Shown: piece by piece, positions 61,698-64,000 of the stretch
How the letters are laid out: each line of letters opens with the position of its first letter
Position numbering within the stretch: the stretch's first letter is position 1
Assembly (NCBI RefSeq): GCF_900188175.1
Contig: NZ_FZOQ01000001.1
Location: 401,509 to 465,508 of the forward strand
Origin: Pontibacter ummariensis
GTDB lineage: Bacteria; Bacteroidota; Bacteroidia; Cytophagales; Hymenobacteraceae
Direction of reading: 5' to 3'
DNA length: 64,000 nt
Program-made: the position numbers and the translations under genes
Notes under the pieces: model-generated
Databases searched by the model: none
What the model was told of the DNA's origin: nothing
Seen by the model: the letters and a program-made list of their open reading frames with translations, nothing else

Positions 61698-61898
61698 GGG
61701 TAGCGTGAGGTAACAAACCTGAAGCGTTAAATATAGCCTTTCGTCAATGTAAAACAAAACTTTCGCAGGCCCTGGCATGGCATAAGGAGGCAAAGAGGGA
61801 AATTGTTGACCCCAGTAGTCAGGAGACATGCTCGCCCGGAAACAGGCAGCAGTGCAAAAGACTTTTGTGCTACGCCTTTCGTCTCCACGCATAATCCG

Positions 61899-61906
61899 TA
61901 TTTTTG
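61899..61906 (+). promoter_or_regulatory. -7 element of the purKE operon
   Basis: TATTTTTG, with TTTC 18 bases upstream (61877-61880), lies 29 bases before the ATG at 61936. It supports that start over the longer open frame from 61828. Confidence 0.5.
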
Positions 61907-61935
61907 AGGAAAGATCAACCCAAAAACTACAAGAC

Positions 61936-63066
61936 ATGAAAGGAGAAGTAAAGCTCGGGATACTTGGCGGCGGACAACTGGGCCGTATGCTGATGCAGGC
62001 CGGGCTCGATTTTAACCTCTATACCCTCGTACTGGACCCCGATGAGAACGCTCCCTGCAAGGATATCTGCAATGAGTTTTTTGTGGGCAGCTTTCGTGAT
62101 TTTGATACAGTGTATGAGTTCGGTAAGAACTGTGATATCCTGACTATCGAAATAGAGCACGTGAATGCCGACGCCCTGGAGAAACTGGAGCAGGAAGGGG
62201 TAAAGGTTTACCCCGATGCGAAGACAGTGCGCACCATACAGGACAAGGGCCTGCAGAAAGAGTTCTACAAAAAGCACAGCATCCCCACTTCAGATTTTAT
62301 AATCCTGAAGGACAAGGAAGAACTGCAGCAGAACGTGTCTTTCCTGCCTGCTTTCCAGAAACTGCGCCGGGAAGGGTATGACGGCCGTGGCGTGACGCGC
62401 CTCACAAGTGAGGCTGACCTGGGCAAAGGTTTTGAAGAACCATCTGTGCTGGAGAAGCTGGTGGACTTTGAAAAGGAAATCTCTGTTATTGTGGCTCGTA
62501 ATGCCAGTGGAGAGGTTACTGCGTTTCCTGTGGTAGAGCTCAGTCTCCATCCGGAACATAACCTCGTAGACTCGCTTTTTGCCCCGGCCAACGTGCCCTA
62601 CAAGTTACAGCGGCTTGCCATTGAGATTGCAACCCGTGTGATTGAGAGCTTTGGCATGGTGGGGATACTGGCTGTGGAAATGTTCCTGACAAAAGACGGG
62701 CAGATATTGGTGAACGAAGTTGCGCCTCGTCCGCATAACAGCGGTCATCACACCATAAAAGCGAACTATACCTCACAGTACGAGCAGCACCTGCGGGCAA
62801 TCCTTAACCTGCCGCTAGGTACAACTGACATTCAGAGTGCAGCGGTGATGCTGAACTTGTTAGGGGAACCAGGTTACGATGGCGAAGCAGCGTACGAGGG
62901 CCTGCAGGAGGCGCTGGCTGTGCCAGGGGTCTATATTCACCTGTATGGCAAGAAGTACACGCGCCCGGCCCGTAAAATGGGGCATATCACGGTGCTCGGC
63001 GAAAATATAGAAGAAGCACAGCAGCGTGCCGAGCAGATCAAAAATGTTATCAAAGTAAAAGCATAA
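61936..63066 (+). CDS. purK: 5-(carboxyamino)imidazole ribonucleotide synthase
   Basis: I start at 61936 ([19 protein letters not shown]), which fits the family; the open frame from 61828 adds 36 unlikely residues and lies upstream of a -7 element. This 376-residue ATP-grasp enzyme uses ATP and bicarbonate to carboxylate AIR in purine synthesis. Patterns include [44 protein letters not shown] and [17 protein letters not shown]. It ends 2 bases before purE. Confidence 0.96.
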   Translation: MKGEVKLGILGGGQLGRMLMQAGLDFNLYTLVLDPDENAPCKDICNEFFVGSFRDFDTVYEFGKNCDILTIEIEHVNADALEKLEQEGVKVYPDAKTVRTIQDKGLQKEFYKKHSIPTSDFIILKDKEELQQNVSFLPAFQKLRREGYDGRGVTRLTSEADLGKGFEEPSVLEKLVDFEKEISVIVARNASGEVTAFPVVELSLHPEHNLVDSLFAPANVPYKLQRLAIEIATRVIESFGMVGILAVEMFLTKDGQILVNEVAPRPHNSGHHTIKANYTSQYEQHLRAILNLPLGTTDIQSAAVMLNLLGEPGYDGEAAYEGLQEALAVPGVYIHLYGKKYTRPARKMGHITVLGENIEEAQQRAEQIKNVIKVKA

Positions 63067-63068
63067 AC

Positions 63069-63596
63069 ATGGCCGACGAAACCACAAACAAGCAGCCCCA
63101 GGTAGGGATTATCATGGGTAGCCAGTCCGACTTAAAAGTAATGGATGCCGCTGCCGAGATTCTGGAGACACTGGGAGTACCCTTTGAATTAACCATTGTA
63201 TCAGCTCACCGCACGCCGCACCGCATGATCGAGTATGCCGAGAATGCGCGTAAGAGAGGCCTGAAGGTCGTTATAGCCGGTGCGGGTGGCGCTGCCCACC
63301 TGCCAGGGATGGTCGCTTCGCTTACTACCTTGCCTGTCATTGGCGTACCAGTAAAGTCCAGCAACTCCATTGATGGCTGGGACTCTGTGCTGTCTATCCT
63401 GCAGATGCCGGGAGGTATACCAGTCGCCACAGTAGCCTTGAACGGTGCTTTGAATGCCGGAATACTGGCTGCAGAGATTATCGGAACTACGAACGCCGCG
63501 GTAGCAGACAAGCTGGAGAAATATAAAGTGAGCCTGAAAGACAAAGTGATGCGCTCGGTAGAAGAACTAAGGAGGGGAGACCGGGACGAGGAGTAG
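63069..63596 (+). CDS. purE: 5-(carboxyamino)imidazole ribonucleotide mutase
   Basis: This 175-residue class I PurE rearranges N5-CAIR to CAIR. Signatures are [24 protein letters not shown] (S18-Q-S-D), SAHRTPHRM (H47), [18 protein letters not shown] and [44 protein letters not shown]. It is coupled to purK with a 2-base gap. A terminator follows. Confidence 0.97.
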   Translation: MADETTNKQPQVGIIMGSQSDLKVMDAAAEILETLGVPFELTIVSAHRTPHRMIEYAENARKRGLKVVIAGAGGAAHLPGMVASLTTLPVIGVPVKSSNSIDGWDSVLSILQMPGGIPVATVALNGALNAGILAAEIIGTTNAAVADKLEKYKVSLKDKVMRSVEELRRGDRDEE

Positions 63597-63613
63597 GCTT
63601 TTGGCTTTAACTC

Positions 63614-63652
63614 AAAAGAAAGGGGGCAGCGCTACAGTTGCCCCTTTCTTTT
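63614..63652 (+). terminator. Intrinsic terminator of purKE
   Basis: A stem of 12 bp (63614-63625 with 63641-63652) plus weak inner pairing has T-rich exit sequence, 17 bases after the purE stop. Confidence 0.85.
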
Positions 63653-63940
63653 TAAAGGTGTCCATCTGTTTGTAGGCAATACTGGTTTAAAAGAAGATAG
63701 AGTCCGAAGCTAAACAGAAAGTTAAAGCTGTTAATGTTAATGCCCAGCTCTACTAATTTAAAAACGCCACTGTCTTACTCACACCTGAGTTTCAGCAAAG
63801 AAGTCTTTCTGTTTAAAGGGTAGGTAGAATGGCCGGCACCAGTTGCAAAGCCACTAAGCATATGCCGGGCTGGGTTCGTGCAGGGTGATGTGTTTAGCTT
63901 GTATAACGTGAATTCGAGATAAGCTGGTCTAACAAAAAAC
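63653..63940. other. Intergenic region after purKE
   Basis: No convincing gene, RNA or repeat is seen in this stretch. A 29-codon ORF near 63740 lacks any support. Confidence 0.4.
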
Positions 63941-64000
63941 ATGGCTATTCAAGTAGAAAGGGTTGCAAGACACCTAAACCTGAAAAGCCATGAAAACCGT
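63941..64000 (+). CDS. Possible start of the next gene, cut by the window end
   Basis: From the ATG at 63941 the frame (MAIQVERVARHLNLKSHENR) stays open to base 64000. An alternative ATG in another frame is at 63990 (MKT...), and it may be the true start with the first as leader. Too short to identify. Confidence 0.25.
   Translation, partial: MAIQVERVARHLNLKSHENR

Noticed and set aside
61698..61937. N-terminal extension of MarC from 61937
   Set aside because: The extra residues have no membrane segment, and the family's first span begins at the Met at 61697; the region also lies opposite the purK start.
63941..64000. Insertion-sequence end suggested by the CATGGCT/AGCCATG inverted repeat
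   Set aside because: The repeat is only 7 bp, and no transposase or target duplication is visible inside the window.

Overview
The window reads as a chromosomal segment of a Bacteroidota bacterium, most likely Cytophagales of the Pontibacter/Hymenobacter type. The evidence is a type IX secretion (T9SS) type B C-terminal domain on a giant exported protein followed by a PorP/SprF-family gene, DUF2911, DUF5996 and DUF421 proteins, weak or absent Shine-Dalgarno sequences, and many copies of the Bacteroidota promoter pattern TTTG-N17..21-TAnnTTTG. The genus is inference; the phylum is well supported. No prophage, intact insertion sequence, rRNA operon or CRISPR array was seen.

Layout. 1-1201: a small unknown ORF, a bidirectional terminator, a 58-residue hydrophilic gene on the minus strand, and a long AT-rich leader. 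1202-10607: a 2791-residue repeat protein and its PorP/SprF partner. 10758-15022: a deoxynucleoside kinase, an unknown lipoprotein, an M49-like metallopeptidase lipoprotein and a small ORF. 15105-19888: a minus-strand block with an FAD oxidoreductase, an alpha/beta hydrolase, a STAS-like protein, a DUF3221-like lipoprotein and a membrane protein. 20319-24761: a PIG-L deacetylase fusion, a 49-residue one-TM protein and a sodium:solute symporter. 24904-36836: a minus-strand run of two methyltransferases, DUF2911, an ABC exporter, a second symporter, an MBL hydrolase, an M61 peptidase, a CinA-type amidase and ThpR. 36936-38656: a PAP2 phosphatase, a tRNA-Leu and a histidine phosphatase. 38713-48387: DUF421 plus a K+ channel-like protein, two RDD proteins, a diheme cytochrome c, a carbamoyltransferase/PIG-L pair, a DUF5996 protein and a dicarboxylate symporter. 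48704-55495: a dipeptide epimerase, MarR with two YceI proteins, a lipoprotein, a nucleotidyltransferase pair, an S9 peptidase remnant, clpS and recR. 55758-64000: an aminotransferase, a heptose-kinase-like protein and TrkH in an overlapping operon, then hemE, marC, purK-purE and the start of another gene.

Functional links. The giant protein and PorP/SprF form a T9SS surface module. The carbamoyltransferase and PIG-L deacetylase overlap by 4 nt and look like a two-step tailoring unit acting on an amino sugar or similar acceptor. The one-TM peptide and SSS symporter overlap as ATGA, suggesting a two-component transporter. MarR and YceI share a promoter that carries a palindromic operator candidate. 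Most of the rest is housekeeping.

Several starts were revised from signal peptides, promoter position or overlaps: the PIG-L fusion (20319), the symporter (23070), the STAS-like protein (18283, minus), the DUF6503-like lipoprotein (51877), TrkH (57975), MarC (61697, minus) and PurK (61936). Genes too short for routine ORF calling were added at 388-564 and 22924-23073, with a weaker one at 18987-19070.
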